64,000 bases of DNA from Nemophila menziesii (taxonomy: Eukaryota; Streptophyta; Magnoliopsida; Boraginales; Hydrophyllaceae), in contig JARWIR010000016.1 of assembly GCA_029959085.1 (NCBI GenBank), forward strand, positions 4,819,441 to 4,883,440. The letters run 5' to 3'. Under the pieces are notes generated by a model. The model had not been told where the DNA came from. It searched no databases and saw nothing but the letters and a program-made list of their open reading frames with translations. Made by a program: the position numbers and the translations under genes. Shown here piece after piece: positions 46,497-57,179 of the stretch; within the stretch, counting starts at the first letter, position 1; every line of letters starts with the position of its first letter.

Positions 46497-46672
46497 TTTT
46501 GTATTGATTGAATTGAGTTGAGTTCTTCTAACCTTTCTCTAACTGTTTTTTTTCTTTATATTATCCATATTATTCATATTCCAAAGTCTCCGTTAGTTCA
46601 TTAGTTCTATATAGTGTAATAAAACCATATCGGGTCAGAACACGAAGGGGGTAACAAATGAAGCCCGCGAGA
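46497..46672 (+). repeat. PPR-gene 5' flank, also present before both LINE copies
   Basis: The stretch from TTTTGTATTGATTGAATTGA to AACAAATGAAGCCCGC closely matches 42498-42617 (unit B) and about 62680-62877 (unit C), including CCATATTGGGTCAGAACAC and AAGGGGGTAACAAATGAA. The match ends at GCCCGC in all three. Here the sequence continues into the PPR gene; in B and C it continues into LINE sequence. It probably contains part of the PPR promoter or 5' UTR. Confidence 0.8.
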
Positions 46673-46701
46673 TTGTTCTTTATTTTAGACAAAGCATTTT
46701 C

Positions 46702-48348
46702 ATGGCGTCTCATTCTCAAATGATTTCAACCTTATTCACACGATCATTTCATTCGGCTATTTACAGGTTCAGATATTTATATTTTCACTCTTCAGTTTAT
46801 TCATTTCCATTTTCTACCCTGCAAAATCCCCACAACTCAAATAACCACCAATCACCACCAAATCATCCAAAAATTGATGAATCCCATGTTCTCACTCAGC
46901 TCTCTGATCTCTTACCAATCAAACAAAAACCCATTTTGTCATCTTCATCGGTTGATAATTTCTTACCACCAGAAGACAAATTACGAGGAATTTTCCTCCA
47001 AAAGATTCGGGGTAAAGACCATACTCGAAAAGCATTAGATAGCGTTTCTATCGAATTAACTGTAGATTTAGTTGATAAAGTACTGAATAAAGGGAATTTA
47101 AGTGGTGATAATATGGTCATGTTTTTCAATTGGGCAATTGAGCAGCCTAATGTACCGAAAAACATTGATCTTTATCATGTAATTCTTAAAGCATTAGGGA
47201 GGAGGAAGTTTTTTCAGTATATGATGGACGTATTTCGTGAAATGAGGGGGAATTGTGCGATTACACCTAATTCTGACACCCTTTATGTAGTTTTAGATAG
47301 TTTTGTTAGGGCGAGGCAAGTTTCTAAAGCTATGCAAGTGTTTGTGAATTTGGAGGAGTATGGATTGAAGTGTGATACTGATACTTTAAATGCCATGTTA
47401 AGATGTTTATCCAAGAGAGGACACGTGGGTAATGCAAGTTCACTGATTGGGAAAATGAAGGGAAAGATACTGTTTAATGTTACAACATATAATATAGTGA
47501 TTAGTGGGTGGTCAAGACTAGGTAGAGTTTGTGAAATCGAGAAGTTCTTAGAAGAAATGGTGGAAGATGGATTTGATCCAAATAACTTGACTTATAGTTA
47601 CGTTATCGAAGGACTAGGGAGAGCTGGTAAAGTTGATGATGCAGTTAAAATTTTCGAAAGTTTGGAAGATAAACAATGTAGTAGTGTTTACAATGCTATG
47701 ATTTTGAATTTTATATCTGTCGGAAATATAGACGAATGTTTGAAGTACTATGAGAAAATGTTGAGTAATAAATGTGAACCGAATAATGATACTTATAGCA
47801 TAATAATATCTGCATTTCTTAAAGCAAAGAGAGTAGCGGATGCACTTGAAATGTTTGATAATATGTTGGAACGAGGGGTTATACCAAGTACAGGGACTAT
47901 AACGTCTTTTCTTAAACCCTTGTGTAGCTACGGTCCACCTCATGCTGCGTTAATGATTTATAAAAAGGCGAGAAAATTTGGATGTAAGGTTTCGGTTAGT
48001 GGTTATAAGCTGCTTTTAAAGAGGCTTTCGAAGTTTGGTAAATGTGGGATGCTTTTAAGTGTATGGAATGAGATGCAAGAAAGTGGGTATGTAATGGATA
48101 TGGAAGTGTATGAGTATGTTATAAGTGGGCTTTGTAATGTAGGACAGGTTGAAAATGGTGTTAGAGTAATGGAAGAAGCATTGAAGAAGGGTTTTTTTCC
48201 GAGTAGACTTGCTTGTAGTAAATTGAATAATAAATTGATGTCTGTGAATAAATTGGAGATGGCTTATAAATTGTTTTTGAAATTGAAAGTTGCTCGTGGG
48301 AATGAGAATGCTCAAAGGTATTGGCGTGCTAAAGGGTGGCATTTTTAA
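46702..48348 (+). CDS. P-class pentatricopeptide-repeat protein, probably mitochondrial
   Basis: A single intact 548-residue ORF without introns, as usual for plant PPR genes. Residues 1-45 are rich in Ser, Phe, Arg and Tyr and poor in acid, like a mitochondrial targeting sequence. About 11 tandem 35-residue motifs run from 155 to 538, for example TYNIVISGWSRLGRVCEIEK, TYSYVIEGLGRAGKVDDAVK and TYSIIISAFLKAKRVADALE. No E, DYW or SMR domain follows the last motif; the protein ends in RYWRAKGWHF. P-class PPR proteins bind organellar RNA and affect its stability, splicing or translation. The C-terminus resembles the Arabidopsis At5g43820 type, from memory only. The ATG at 46702 is the first in frame. 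Confidence 0.92.
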   Translation: MASHSQMISTLFTRSFHSAIYRFRYLYFHSSVYSFPFSTLQNPHNSNNHQSPPNHPKIDESHVLTQLSDLLPIKQKPILSSSSVDNFLPPEDKLRGIFLQKIRGKDHTRKALDSVSIELTVDLVDKVLNKGNLSGDNMVMFFNWAIEQPNVPKNIDLYHVILKALGRRKFFQYMMDVFREMRGNCAITPNSDTLYVVLDSFVRARQVSKAMQVFVNLEEYGLKCDTDTLNAMLRCLSKRGHVGNASSLIGKMKGKILFNVTTYNIVISGWSRLGRVCEIEKFLEEMVEDGFDPNNLTYSYVIEGLGRAGKVDDAVKIFESLEDKQCSSVYNAMILNFISVGNIDECLKYYEKMLSNKCEPNNDTYSIIISAFLKAKRVADALEMFDNMLERGVIPSTGTITSFLKPLCSYGPPHAALMIYKKARKFGCKVSVSGYKLLLKRLSKFGKCGMLLSVWNEMQESGYVMDMEVYEYVISGLCNVGQVENGVRVMEEALKKGFFPSRLACSKLNNKLMSVNKLEMAYKLFLKLKVARGNENAQRYWRAKGWHF

Positions 48349-48940
48349 GGCTCAACTGATCTGCAGAATCTTTTTGTGTCAGAAGTGTATATTTATTGAT
48401 AGGTTTTCATCTATTAGTGCTGGAACTGGAGATGATATTGAAAGTGATGCTGTTCAAGAGACTTAGAGAGATCATGATGGGGGTAGGCTTGATAGATTGT
48501 TACAAAAAATTGTTAGACGAGTTATGCATTTATGCTGTATTAATGATCACATAACAAATGGAATGTGTAACAAATTCGATAAGCAAAGAAAATAATTGGG
48601 CTTGGTTTTATCTTTCAACGTGACATTCAAAATGTATTCTGGTTACTTCTCGAATTTGATTAGTTATTTTCCCCATAAAAACTCTTATTTTCAAGATAAA
48701 TGGGATTACATATAAGAGTCGAAGCGTAGTTTTTTTAACCAACACATATGGGAGAGCATTAAGGAAAGGGTGATTGATGTATGCGGTTTGTTGACCAATT
48801 TTATTATCAATAAGGAACGGGGAGGTTCATTCTCATAAAAATCACAACAAATACTAAAATACTAGAAAAAAACAAAAAAAAAACATATAAAGCCAAAAGA
48901 TAAGTAATTATTGAGTTACTTAGTATCGGGTCAACAGCTC
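48349..48940. other. PPR 3' flank
   Basis: Probably the 3' UTR and intergenic sequence. No gene or transposon end recognised before the MITE at 48944. Confidence 0.4.
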
Positions 48941-48943
48941 TAA

Positions 48944-49175
48944 GGGTCCGTTTAAAAGTGCTTATTTTAGAGTAAAAAAACGCTTTTGGAATAAAATTCA
49001 AAATTTAAAAAAATTATTAAAAAAAATTTTGAAATTTAAAATGATTGAAAGTGTTTTTTTCAAGAAGCATATATTTGGTGCTTCTCAGAAAAGTGTTTTT
49101 CAAAGTAAAAAAAACTCTTAAAATGCTAAAAGCACTTTTAAATGCTTCTCCAAAAAAGCACTTCCAAACAGGGAC
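48944..49175. mobile_element. Tourist-like (PIF/Harbinger) MITE, 232 bp
   Basis: The left end GGGTCCGTTTAAAAGTGCTT and right end AAGCACTTCCAAACAGGGAC are imperfect inverted repeats, and inner AAGCACTTT/AAAGTGCTT copies recur. A 3-bp TAA lies on each side (48941-48943 and 49176-49178), the PIF/Harbinger target size. No coding capacity. Confidence 0.75.
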
Positions 49176-49178
49176 TAA

Positions 49179-49954
49179 GAATACTCAACAATTCTTTAAG
49201 TATGCTTAGTAAATTTGCTAAATATTATTAAAATTATTAAATGTTAACACAAAAATAACAAAAAAATCACAAAAATTATGATTAGTTAATAAATATTATG
49301 ACAAAAATACTGAGTATTCCATGGAAACTTCCAAGGAAAAATAGAGAAATCGCCATGGATCACGAACGAAACTTTTTAGATTTCAAACGTAACTTCATGG
49401 ATCACGAACGAATCTTCCATGGAATTGTTGGATCTTTATCGAAACTGCATGAATCATCCTTTTCACTTAGCTGCCATGGATCTTGGCTCGAAAATATTCA
49501 AAACTTCTTAGATATGGAACGAAGCTTCTTGCATCATGAACAAAGCGTCTATGGAGGAATCACCATGGCGAAATTCAAATGAAAACCACAAATAAAGTTT
49601 GACATTTGGTATGGAATGGAGGAGCCAACAACTCTCGAACAGTTTAACCGTCTATTAACCACCGCGAAACATTGTTTCCGTTGGACAAGGCGAGAAGAGG
49701 GATAAGTATAGGTGCGACATATGTGCGTTTTATGTGTAATTCAATATGTATAATGGGTAAAAATATTCTATGATAATGATTATTGAAAAAATAGTTACAT
49801 GGATTAAATATTATAATTGACCTTTAGTAAAAATAAATAGCTTAGAGGTGGGTAATTAAGTTTTGAGTAGGAATATTCAACACTTGTTGGATAAATATCA
49901 TTTAAAAACAAAAAAAACCCCATATAACAACAGAAAAACGCCTAGCGACAACTG
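49179..49954. other. Intergenic sequence with a short repetitive ORF
   Basis: A 94-codon frame (49298-49582) contains the repeated block ATGGATCACGAACGAA (about 49355 and 49399). It has no signal peptide, domain or homology I recognise, and I do not call it a gene. The remainder is AT-rich. Confidence 0.3.
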
Positions 49955-49984
49955 GCCAGAGTTTGTGAAATATCCGTCTTAGGA

Positions 49985-50595
49985 GCTCCTTCCTCTCATG
50001 TTCAATCAGGTACAAGTTACTATGTTCGTACTTGTCAGATTTGCATTAAATTTGGACATTCTGCGTAGACTGTTGGTATAGATCGAATTTTACTACTTAT
50101 TCATCACCTAGAAATCAAAATCGAGTTGCTATGGCTGCTCACACTTCTCAATCAAGCACTACTTCATACGATCCTGAATTATGGTACCTTGACTCTGGTG
50201 CAAATAGTCATGTTACCAACGATGTCTCTATGTTGCAGACTTCTCAACCTTATTATCGTAGTAATGTGGTTTATGTGGGTAATGGTCAGGCACTTGATAT
50301 AGCTAACATTGGTAGTAGTAAGCCCTCCTCCTCTTCTGCTGTATTTCACTTAAATTATGTTCTTTATGTCCCTCAAATGTCATCTAATCTCCTTTCTATT
50401 TCAAAATTTACTTTAGATAATAACTGTTTCATCTCATTTGATTCAAAATCCATGTCTATATATGATTCTCACTCTCATAATCTTATATTGCAGGGCCCTT
50501 GTAAGGATAAGCTTTGTCCATTAAAATTTAGTTCATATTCTTCTTCATCACTTCAACAAACCTCTGTGTCTCCTTCTGTGAAATGTCTTTTCATC
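49985..50595 (+). pseudogene. Copia-2 gag end and aspartic protease
   Basis: CQICIKFGHSA then, after a frame change, DCWYR form the C-x2-C-x4-H-x4-C zinc knuckle (about 50028-50075). The intact frame 50131-50595 contains LWYLDSGANSHVTND, with the D-S-G protease active site, then YVGNGQ..HLNYVLYVPQMSSNLLSISKF, the usual lead into the integrase. It is cut by the hAT MITE at 50596. Confidence 0.85.
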
Positions 50596-50918
50596 CAGTG
50601 TTCTAAAAAGAGTTAGGCGCTAGGCGGGTCGACCACCTTCGAGCGTTTAGGGACTAGACGGGCACCTAGGCGGAGCCTAGCCGTTTCCTTGCTAGGCGGT
50701 TTTGATATTTATTTATATAATTTTTAAAGTAGATTTATATAATTTTTTGTGTTAATTTTTTTTTTTTTTAAATTTTTGTATTAAAAAAAAGATTTTTTTT
50801 TTTGCTTTAGCCCGCCTAGGACCTTCTAGGACCGTCTGGAGGCCGCCTGGGCCAATTCTAAGAATTACACTACCTTCTAGCGTCTAGGCGGCCGCCTAGG
50901 CCGATTTTTAGACCACTG
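50596..50918. mobile_element. hAT-type MITE, 323 bp, GC-rich ends
   Basis: Ends CAGTGTTCTAAAAAG and TTTTTAGACCACTG are inverted repeats, and inside are repeated CTAGGCGG/CCGCCTAGG motifs. Flanking 8-mers TTTTCATC (50588-50595) and CTTTCATC (50919-50926) differ by one base. This matches the common plant hAT MITEs with GCGCTAGGCG interiors. It interrupts copia 2 just before the LWHLRLGH block. Confidence 0.88.
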
Positions 50919-50926
50919 CTTTCATC

Positions 50927-51341
50927 TACTGTCAAGCCTTCCTCAGCTTTACTTTGGCATTTGAGACTTGGTCACCCCTCTGCTAATGCTTCAAATCCTT
51001 TGTCTATTACTCTTCATACCAAGTTAAATGTTACAGGCATTCTTTTTAATTCACGTGCAATATCTATAGCACATAAACTTTCTTTTAATTTGTCTGTAAC
51101 TCGAGCTTGTAAACCTTTTGATTTGATACACAGTGATGTTTGGGTCCTTCTCCTATTGCATCTTTTTTAGCTTTTAAGTATTATGTCTTGTTTATTAATG
51201 ATTACAGTCGTTTTGTTTGGGTTTATCCTCTTAAACAAAAGAGTGAAGTCATTAATGTTTTTCGCATTTTTTCTCAATTTGTTCTCACTCAATTCAACAA
51301 TCAAGTTAAGTGTCTTAGGTCAGATAATGGTGGGGAATATA
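50927..51341 (+). pseudogene. Copia-2 pre-integrase and first half of integrase
   Basis: LWHLRLGHPSA (about 50947) is the HHCC zinc region. FDLIHSDVW carries the first catalytic aspartate. After a frameshift at about 51145, YYVLFINDYSRFVWVYPLKQKS and CLRSDNGGEY carry the second. The reading is cut at 51341 by a solo LTR with target duplication ATATA, and the integrase resumes at 54661. Confidence 0.85.
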
Positions 51342-52499
51342 TGATGTCTCCCTATTTGTTCTACTATTATCCCTTTGGAGACATCCTTTTAGGTGAATAA
51401 ATGAATTATTTGATATACTTTTAGGCTTATTTGATCATATTGCACTTTATCCCCTTGGAAATTGACTATTTGCGTTTTTAGAGTTTTTTTGCATTAATTT
51501 GATTGTTTTTAGTGTAAAGTTAGTAGGTTCTTGAATTTCATGAAAGACCAATCCAAGGTGTAGAAGTGAGAAGTAAATTCTTAGGGTATTTTAGTGTGTT
51601 AGGAAGTACCTTTACTCGAATTTCTATTTTTAGAGTGCACTTTCCTATTTCTAGTCTTGAATTATTGATTTATTCTTTTTAAAGCATATGCGGTTTAATT
51701 ATTTATTTATTGTGAAACTTTAAAAGATATATGGTAATTAATTAGAGACCAAGTCAAGTAAAATAAGTAAAGGAAATAGATTTACATGGAAATAATAAGA
51801 TTAAGGAAAGATATATGAAAAGAAGGAAAAGATAAAGCTGCCTTATGAATATGAAATTCCAGCCACGTTTCAGAGACGAGTCCATAACTTAAGATTTGCT
51901 AGGAATTTGGGAAAATGGTCTGCACCAATGGAAAGAGCTTTCCGAGACAAGCGGTTTCGAATATTGGAACGCCTCAAACGGATAAGTATTAAAGGATATA
52001 TGACCAAAACAAATCAACAACAAAATCTTACCTTTCCTAGATTTTAGGGCTACGAATTTAAGAGTTCTTGCCTTGTCTTCCACTCCAAGTAATTCGACCT
52101 AGGGCTTTCTAACACCTATAAATACACCTCTTAGACCTCATTATTCAGTACCTCTCAATTATTCTTCAATTTATAACATCCTTAGAGAGAGAGAGTCAAC
52201 CACTTCAGAGCAAGAAGGCAGAGGAGGAGCTAGAGCTGGAGGAATTCTGTTTTTCCAACAAAAGCCAACCAAACCCTTAGGTTATATATTTCTTTTCTGT
52301 AATTAAATAGGGTGAATTATATATAGGGTCTTGGAGATCATCTTTCTTCTCTATAGAGTATAGTCTAAGAAGCTGTTCTTCTTAGGGGCCTCAGTTTTGA
52401 CAATAGTCTTTCCTACCCTTACTAACACTAAAAGACAACAAAAGCGTGATGTCACTGTTTCTCTCTCCACTACCTACCACTACCCACCTACCTACAACC

Positions 52500-52790
52500 T
52501 CCGACCACCTACCACCGACCACCGACCTCCGACCACCAACCTCCGACCACCGACCTCCGACCACCGACCTCCGACCTCCGGTCACCGGAAAAAACATAGA
52601 GTATCGGAAAAACATAGAGTACTCTATATATTTGCTGAGTACTCTATAAATTTGGGGAGTACTCTCTAAATTTTTTCAAGTGCACTAATAAAATCTCCGA
52701 GTACTCTAAGAAAAACTCAGAGTACTCTAAGAAAAATCTCGGAGTACTCTAAGAAAATCTCGGAGTACTCTATAAATTGGTGAGTATTAT
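52500..52790. repeat. Two short tandem repeat tracts
   Basis: 52500-52580 repeats CCGACCACCGACCT-type units. 52615-52785 repeats units of about 30 bp built on GAGTACTCTAAGAAAA. Both create spurious reading frames rich in Pro/Thr or Gly/Arg. Confidence 0.85.
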
Positions 52791-53126
52791 ATTAATTTGA
52801 TGAGTATTATTAGAAAACAAATAATACATAGTCCAAAAAAATCTTTATTCATCTTTATTACACAATTTTGAATGAATTACAAATTAATATACAATTAAAA
52901 ATAATAAAACAAGTAACCTAACTACCTTGACCAGATCTGGTCAAACCAGATCTGAAAAAAAGAAAAAAAAAACTCATGCGTACATAGTACTCCACCAACA
53001 CCCAGCTTCTCCGGAGAACCAGCAGTCGAAGGAAGCTCTTCTCCAGCTCCGGCGCAACCTCCGTCCAAAACGAGCTGCACCACCACCACTCCACGTCTTG
53101 AAGACAACATCACCACCGGAAATGGC

Positions 53127-53272
53127 TGGCGAAATGGCTGCAGTGGTTCTCTTCACGCAGCAACCAACGTTCGAGATCCAAGCCGGCGAAATGGATGCAG
53201 TGGTTCTCTTCACGCAGCAACCAACGTTCGAGATCCAGGCCGGCGAAATGGCTGCAGTGGTTCTCTTCTTCG
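53127..53272. repeat. 57-bp minisatellite, about 2.6 units
   Basis: The unit beginning GGCGAAATGGCTGCAGTGG recurs every 57 bp (about 53127, 53184, 53241). Because 57 is a multiple of three, it is open on both strands and encodes a 19-residue repeat (GEMAAVVLFTQQPTFEIQA on the plus strand). I do not call it a gene. It is followed by GGTGGTGGTTGTGG-type runs at 53410-53530. Confidence 0.85.
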
Positions 53273-54660
53273 TGGTGTGAGTTCGTCCTTCTCGAACTTC
53301 CATAGCTGGCCTTTGAGCTTCCATTGCCGAGGTGGTGTTATTTGTTCCGATCTGCTGCACCAGAGACCAGATCTGCTTGAAGTTGGCGGTGGATCGATGC
53401 TGCAGTGGTCAGGTGGTGGTGCTTCGCCGGATTTGCAGAGTTGTGGTGGTTGTGGTGTTATGGTGGTGGTGGTTGTGGTGTTATGGTGGTGGTGTTCGTG
53501 TTATGGTGGTGGTGGTTGTTTAGCTTCTGGTGTGGTGTTGGTGGGGTGGCCATGGAGGTTGTGGCCATTTTGGTGGTGACGGTGGCTGTTGAGAGGAGAG
53601 AGAAGCAGTGAGGTAATGATTTATGATTTAGAACGTGAATGAAATTGTAAATGGGAATAATTAGTATATATAGGTATAAAAAAACAAAAGAGGGTAGTAA
53701 AGTAATTGGGGTTTTGGGTTTCATGTGTTAAAAACTTTTTGAGGTCTTTAGTAAGAAGAGGCTCTAGGAGGGGTTGCTATCTTGAAGAGGGGGGGTGTGT
53801 TCAAGACCCTAAGTGGCATTTTCTCAAATAAATATGATGTCTTTCTATTCAATTTCAGTCTTCAATTTTATCATGAGCTAAACTTTTATATACTTGAGAA
53901 TCGCAATAAAGGGATGAACCCTAATTAATTTAATCTTTGTTTTGAATTTGGGATTGTTATGATTTAAATTGAATTGAGTCTTAGATATTGGATATTACTT
54001 TGTTCTTGATCACTATTTCTTTTCCGCGCAACTAGAAATAGGTTTTAGTATATGGGTTATTCACTTTAGTGGCAAAGTGATCATCCGACAGTGGGGTTTG
54101 AATACAGACTTAGGTAATACCTGTGTAATGTCCGTTATTGACCGACAGGCTTAACTAATTAGATAGCCAAAAGGTAAAATATTATTCATCTGAAAGTAGC
54201 TTATATTCACCCTGACGGGGTTTGTAATACCGTAGGATAGCTCTTAGGTCCACCCTGACGGGGGCTAAGAGATATTAGATTCCCGACTAGTATACTAATA
54301 CCAATTCTACCCTTAAACATAGCATAGATTATATTAATTAGGAGGATTCCTTGCGAGACTCAAGTATCTTACATATTTGAAGTCGTCTTTTACTTGCATG
54401 ATTTCTTTTCAGTTATTTAATTTTAGTCTTTATTTATTTGCATCTTAGTTATTAGAAAAACCAAACAAAAATCTATTGTTTTACTTTTCTGTCAATCAAT
54501 TAGTTCTACTATCTGATTAATATTGGAGTTGAACCTAATCCGTCCCTGAGAACGAAACCCGATTTATCGGAGTATTACTTGGACAACGGTACACTTGCGG
54601 TAATTGTGGTTCCTTTATCTTCGTACTTAATTTAATAACACACCAGAACCCACCAATATA

Positions 54661-55300
54661 TGAGTCATTCCTTCGAACATTTACTTCAATCTTTTGGAAT
54701 TTTACATCAAACTTCTTGCCCTCACACTCCTGAGAAAAATTGAGTGTCTGAGCACAAGCATAGACATCTCCTTGAAACTACATTAGCTCTCTTAGCTCAT
54801 AGTTTCCTTCCCTCTACTTTTTGTCTTGAAGCTTTATCTGTTGCTACCTACCTTATTAACTTACTTCCTACTCCACTTCTCTCCAACCTTATTCCATTTA
54901 AAAAACTTTATCAAACTTCTCCCACTTATGATCATCTAAAAGTGTTTGGTTGTATGTTATCCTTGGCTTAAGCCATACAAACCACATAAACTTTCTCGTA
55001 AATCTAAACCATGTGTGTTTTGGGCTATTGTAAAACTTCTAAAGGATATAAATGTTACTCCATAAGCTCAAAACGCGTGTATATTTCACGTCATGTTTAT
55101 TTCTTGATTCTTCTTTTCCTTTTCAACCTTCTTCTTCTTCACCATCTGTCAATCACGTTTCACCTGATAACACTTACTCTACTTATGTTGATTTATTTCA
55201 CTCTCCTATTAATCCCACTTCTCTTATACAACCAAATGTTGTTCCTATTCAATCACAACCTCTACCAGAGTCTTCTTCAACTCCTTCATATTCTTAGTCA
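54661..55300 (+). pseudogene. Copia-2 second half of integrase and linker
   Basis: Resumes with SHSFEHLLQSFGILHQTSCPHTPEKN, where the third catalytic residue (E) region QNG.AE is damaged by a stop. It continues with HRHLLETTLALLAHSFLPSTFCLEALSVATYLIN..HLKVFGCMLS and the frame-shifted CVLGYCKTSKGYKCY..SKRVYISRHVYF. The linker 55130-55300 is Ser/Pro/Leu-rich. Confidence 0.8.
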
Positions 55301-55345
55301 TCCTATATTCCTATACAAACTTGGTATATTCCTTTTCGTCATCAT

Positions 55346-56230
55346 ATGATCATTCGTCGTCAAACTGGGTCTTTAAAACCTTCTCATAAATGTCAAACAC
55401 TTATTCTAACTCCATCTCTTGTTGAGCCTATGTCTTTTAAGGAGGCTACTAAATATCAATGTTGGCTTGATGCAATGACTGACGAATTTCATGCTTTACA
55501 AAGTCAGCATACGTGGGATCTTGTGCCTCATCCACATGGTCGTGAACCTATCACTTGTAAGTACGTCTATAAAATTACACGACATGATGATAGAACGGTT
55601 GCTCGATACAAAGCTCGCTTTGTCGCTCGAGTTTTTAACAAGAGTATGGTCTTGATCATACTGAGACTTTTAGTCCAGTTGTTAAACATCAAAAAATTTG
55701 AGTTGTTCTTGCTTTGGCTACTTCGAATGATTGGGGTATCCGTTAGTTAGATGTTTATAATACGTTTTTGTATGGTGCACTTGAAGAAGAGGTTTATATG
55801 GTGCAACCATCGGGTTTTTTGATCAATCACGTCCTAATTTTGTGTGCAAACTAAACCAATCCCTTTATGGATTGAAACAAGCACCACGTGCGTGGTATCG
55901 GTTGCTTTATTCTTTCTTAATTCATCAAGGTTTTTTGGTTAGCCCTGTGGATTCTTCTATGTTTGTCAAGGGGTCTGCTACTTCATTAACTATTATATTA
56001 GTTTATGTTGATGATATTTTGGTTACAGGTGCAAATCAATCAGCTATTTTGGAGATTATTTTTGCTCTTAAATATAGATTCTCAATGAAGGATTTAGGTA
56101 CTTTGGCTTATTTTCTCGGTCTTGAGATTTCTCGTCCCTATGATAAATTGGTGGTCTCTCAAGCAAATTATGCTCTTTCTATTCTTTGAAGAGTTGGTCT
56201 TACTGAGTATAAGGCTTCTTCAAAACCCAC
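55346..56230 (+). pseudogene. Copia-2 reverse transcriptase, broken
   Basis: EPMSFKEATKYQCWLDAMTDEFHALQ and VARYKARFVAR (55430-55630), then after a frame change LDVYNTFLYGALEEEVYMVQPSGF (about 55748), CKLNQSLYGLKQAPRAWYRLL (55842), and ILVYVDDILVTGANQ (about 55996) with an intact YVDD. MKDLGTLAYFLGLEISR follows. Stops near 55750 and 56190 inactivate it. Confidence 0.88.
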
Positions 56231-56950
56231 ACCAAATAAATATGGTGTTCAGTCTGATCATGACTTAAAGATGTTTGAAGATCTATTATTGTTGCGAAGC
56301 TTGACTGGAGCTCTGAAATATCTTACTTTTACTCGTCCTCATACTGCGTTTGTTGTTAATTCTTTGTGTCAAGCAATGCACCACCCTACAAATCGTGATT
56401 ATAATTCCTTGAAGAAATTACTTCGTTATATTAAATGGACTCTTAATTTTGGCTTAACATTTGCTCCTTCAGAAAATATTCTTCATGTTTTTTCTGACTC
56501 AGATGGTGCTAGTAGTATAGTGGATAGACGCTCAACCACAGGTTATTGTATTTTCCTTGATTCTAATCTAGTTTCATGGGGTTCTAAATGTCAATCTACG
56601 GTATCACGTTCTTCCACGGAGACAGAATATCACGATATAACTCATGTCTCATCTGAAATTAAATGGTTTACGTTTTTACTTAAGAGTTTACATTTGGATA
56701 TTCCACATCCTTCTCTTGCTTGTGATAATGTTTCTGCGATCATGTTAGCTACTAATCCCGTGTTTCACACTTGTACGCGTCACATTGATGTTGATTTTCA
56801 CTTTATAAGAAAACAAGTCAAAGCTAAGAACTTAAAAATGTAGCATGCTTCTTCTTCTCAACAAATTTCTGATATTTTTACAAAAGGACTTGCTCCTTCT
56901 CTTTTCTCTTCTTTTCATGACAAGATTCCATTACTCCTAGTGTGCTCATC
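56231..56950 (+). pseudogene. Copia-2 RNase H and polyprotein C-terminus
   Basis: RSLTGALKYLTFTRPHTAFVVNSLCQAMHHPT, HVFSDSDGASSIVDRRSTTGYCIFL, WGSKCQSTVSRSSTETEYH and CDNVSAIMLATNPVFHTCTRHIDVDFHFIR are the standard copia RNase H blocks. The final QQISDIFTKGLAP follows after a stop at 56841. Most of it (56271-56843) is still open. Confidence 0.88.
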
Positions 56951-56961
56951 TTGAGGGGGGA

Positions 56962-57179
56962 TGATAAGCTAGAGAACACAACACATCATACACCAACAAC
57001 ACATAGGATAAAACCATCTCAACAACTTGATAAACAAGTTATAACGAGTTAGTTAGAAGTGTATGTATTGTGTCACACATTGTGTGTGAGTGTGTATTCT
57101 ATATAAACACGCTCTTATCATGTAATTCATATACACAAATATATACATAAAATTATTCTTTCTCTTATCTTATAATACA
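56962..57179 (+). repeat. 3' LTR of copia element 2, short (218 bp)
   Basis: Begins TGATAAGCTAGAG directly after the polypurine tract TTGAGGGGGGA and ends AATACA. A TATA-like CTATATAAACACG lies at about 57100. The GTGTGTGAGTGTG stretch at 57075-57095 and ATTATTCTTTCTC near the end are typical of short copia LTRs. No matching 5' LTR is in the window. Confidence 0.78.

Larger units (their letters stand above)
52337..53820. mobile_element. Unclassified insertion inside the solo LTR, with short inverted termini
   Basis: AGGGTCTTG at the left (about 52337) and CAAGACCCT at the right (about 53813) face each other. A second weaker pair AAGAAG..GGCCTCAGTTTT / TTTTTGAGGTC..AAGAAGAGG lies inside. No target duplication was found, so boundaries are approximate; a MULE-like origin is possible. 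The interior holds low-complexity CCGACCACC repeats (52500-52580), a GGAGTACTCT-rich repeat (52615-52785) and a GC-rich minisatellite. Confidence 0.5.
51342..54655 (+). mobile_element. Solo LTR of the TGATGTCTCC family, itself interrupted
   Basis: Starts TGATGTCTCC and ends GAACCCACCA. A perfect target duplication ATATA lies at 51337-51341 and 54656-54660. Outer parts 51342-52335 and about 53825-54655 resemble, on the opposite strand, the LTRs at 24093 and 29825, for example CCTCATTATTCAGTACCTCTC at 52136 and ATGAGCTAAAC near 53872. The middle about 52337-53820 is a later insertion. A 45-bp terminal hairpin is present at 51342-51386. Confidence 0.85.
49955..57179 (+). mobile_element. Ty1/copia element 2, 5'-truncated, with nested insertions
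   Basis: Order: gag zinc knuckle (about 50030), protease, [hAT MITE], pre-integrase region, integrase first half, [solo LTR], integrase second half, reverse transcriptase, RNase H, polypurine tract TTGAGGGGGGA (56951-56961), 3' LTR. The 5' LTR and most of gag are missing. Stops and frameshifts occur in every domain. Its 3' LTR ends exactly where unit C begins. Confidence 0.85.

Noticed and set aside
46896..48342. Minus-strand frames within the PPR gene
   Set aside because: Antisense shadows of the intact PPR ORF with no recognised domain.
49298..49582. 94-codon ORF as a gene
   Set aside because: Built on a short repeated block; no signal, domain or splice context, and no similarity recognised.
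52397..52669. Pro/Thr/Arg-rich frames on both strands
   Set aside because: Products of CCGACCACC-type tandem repeats.
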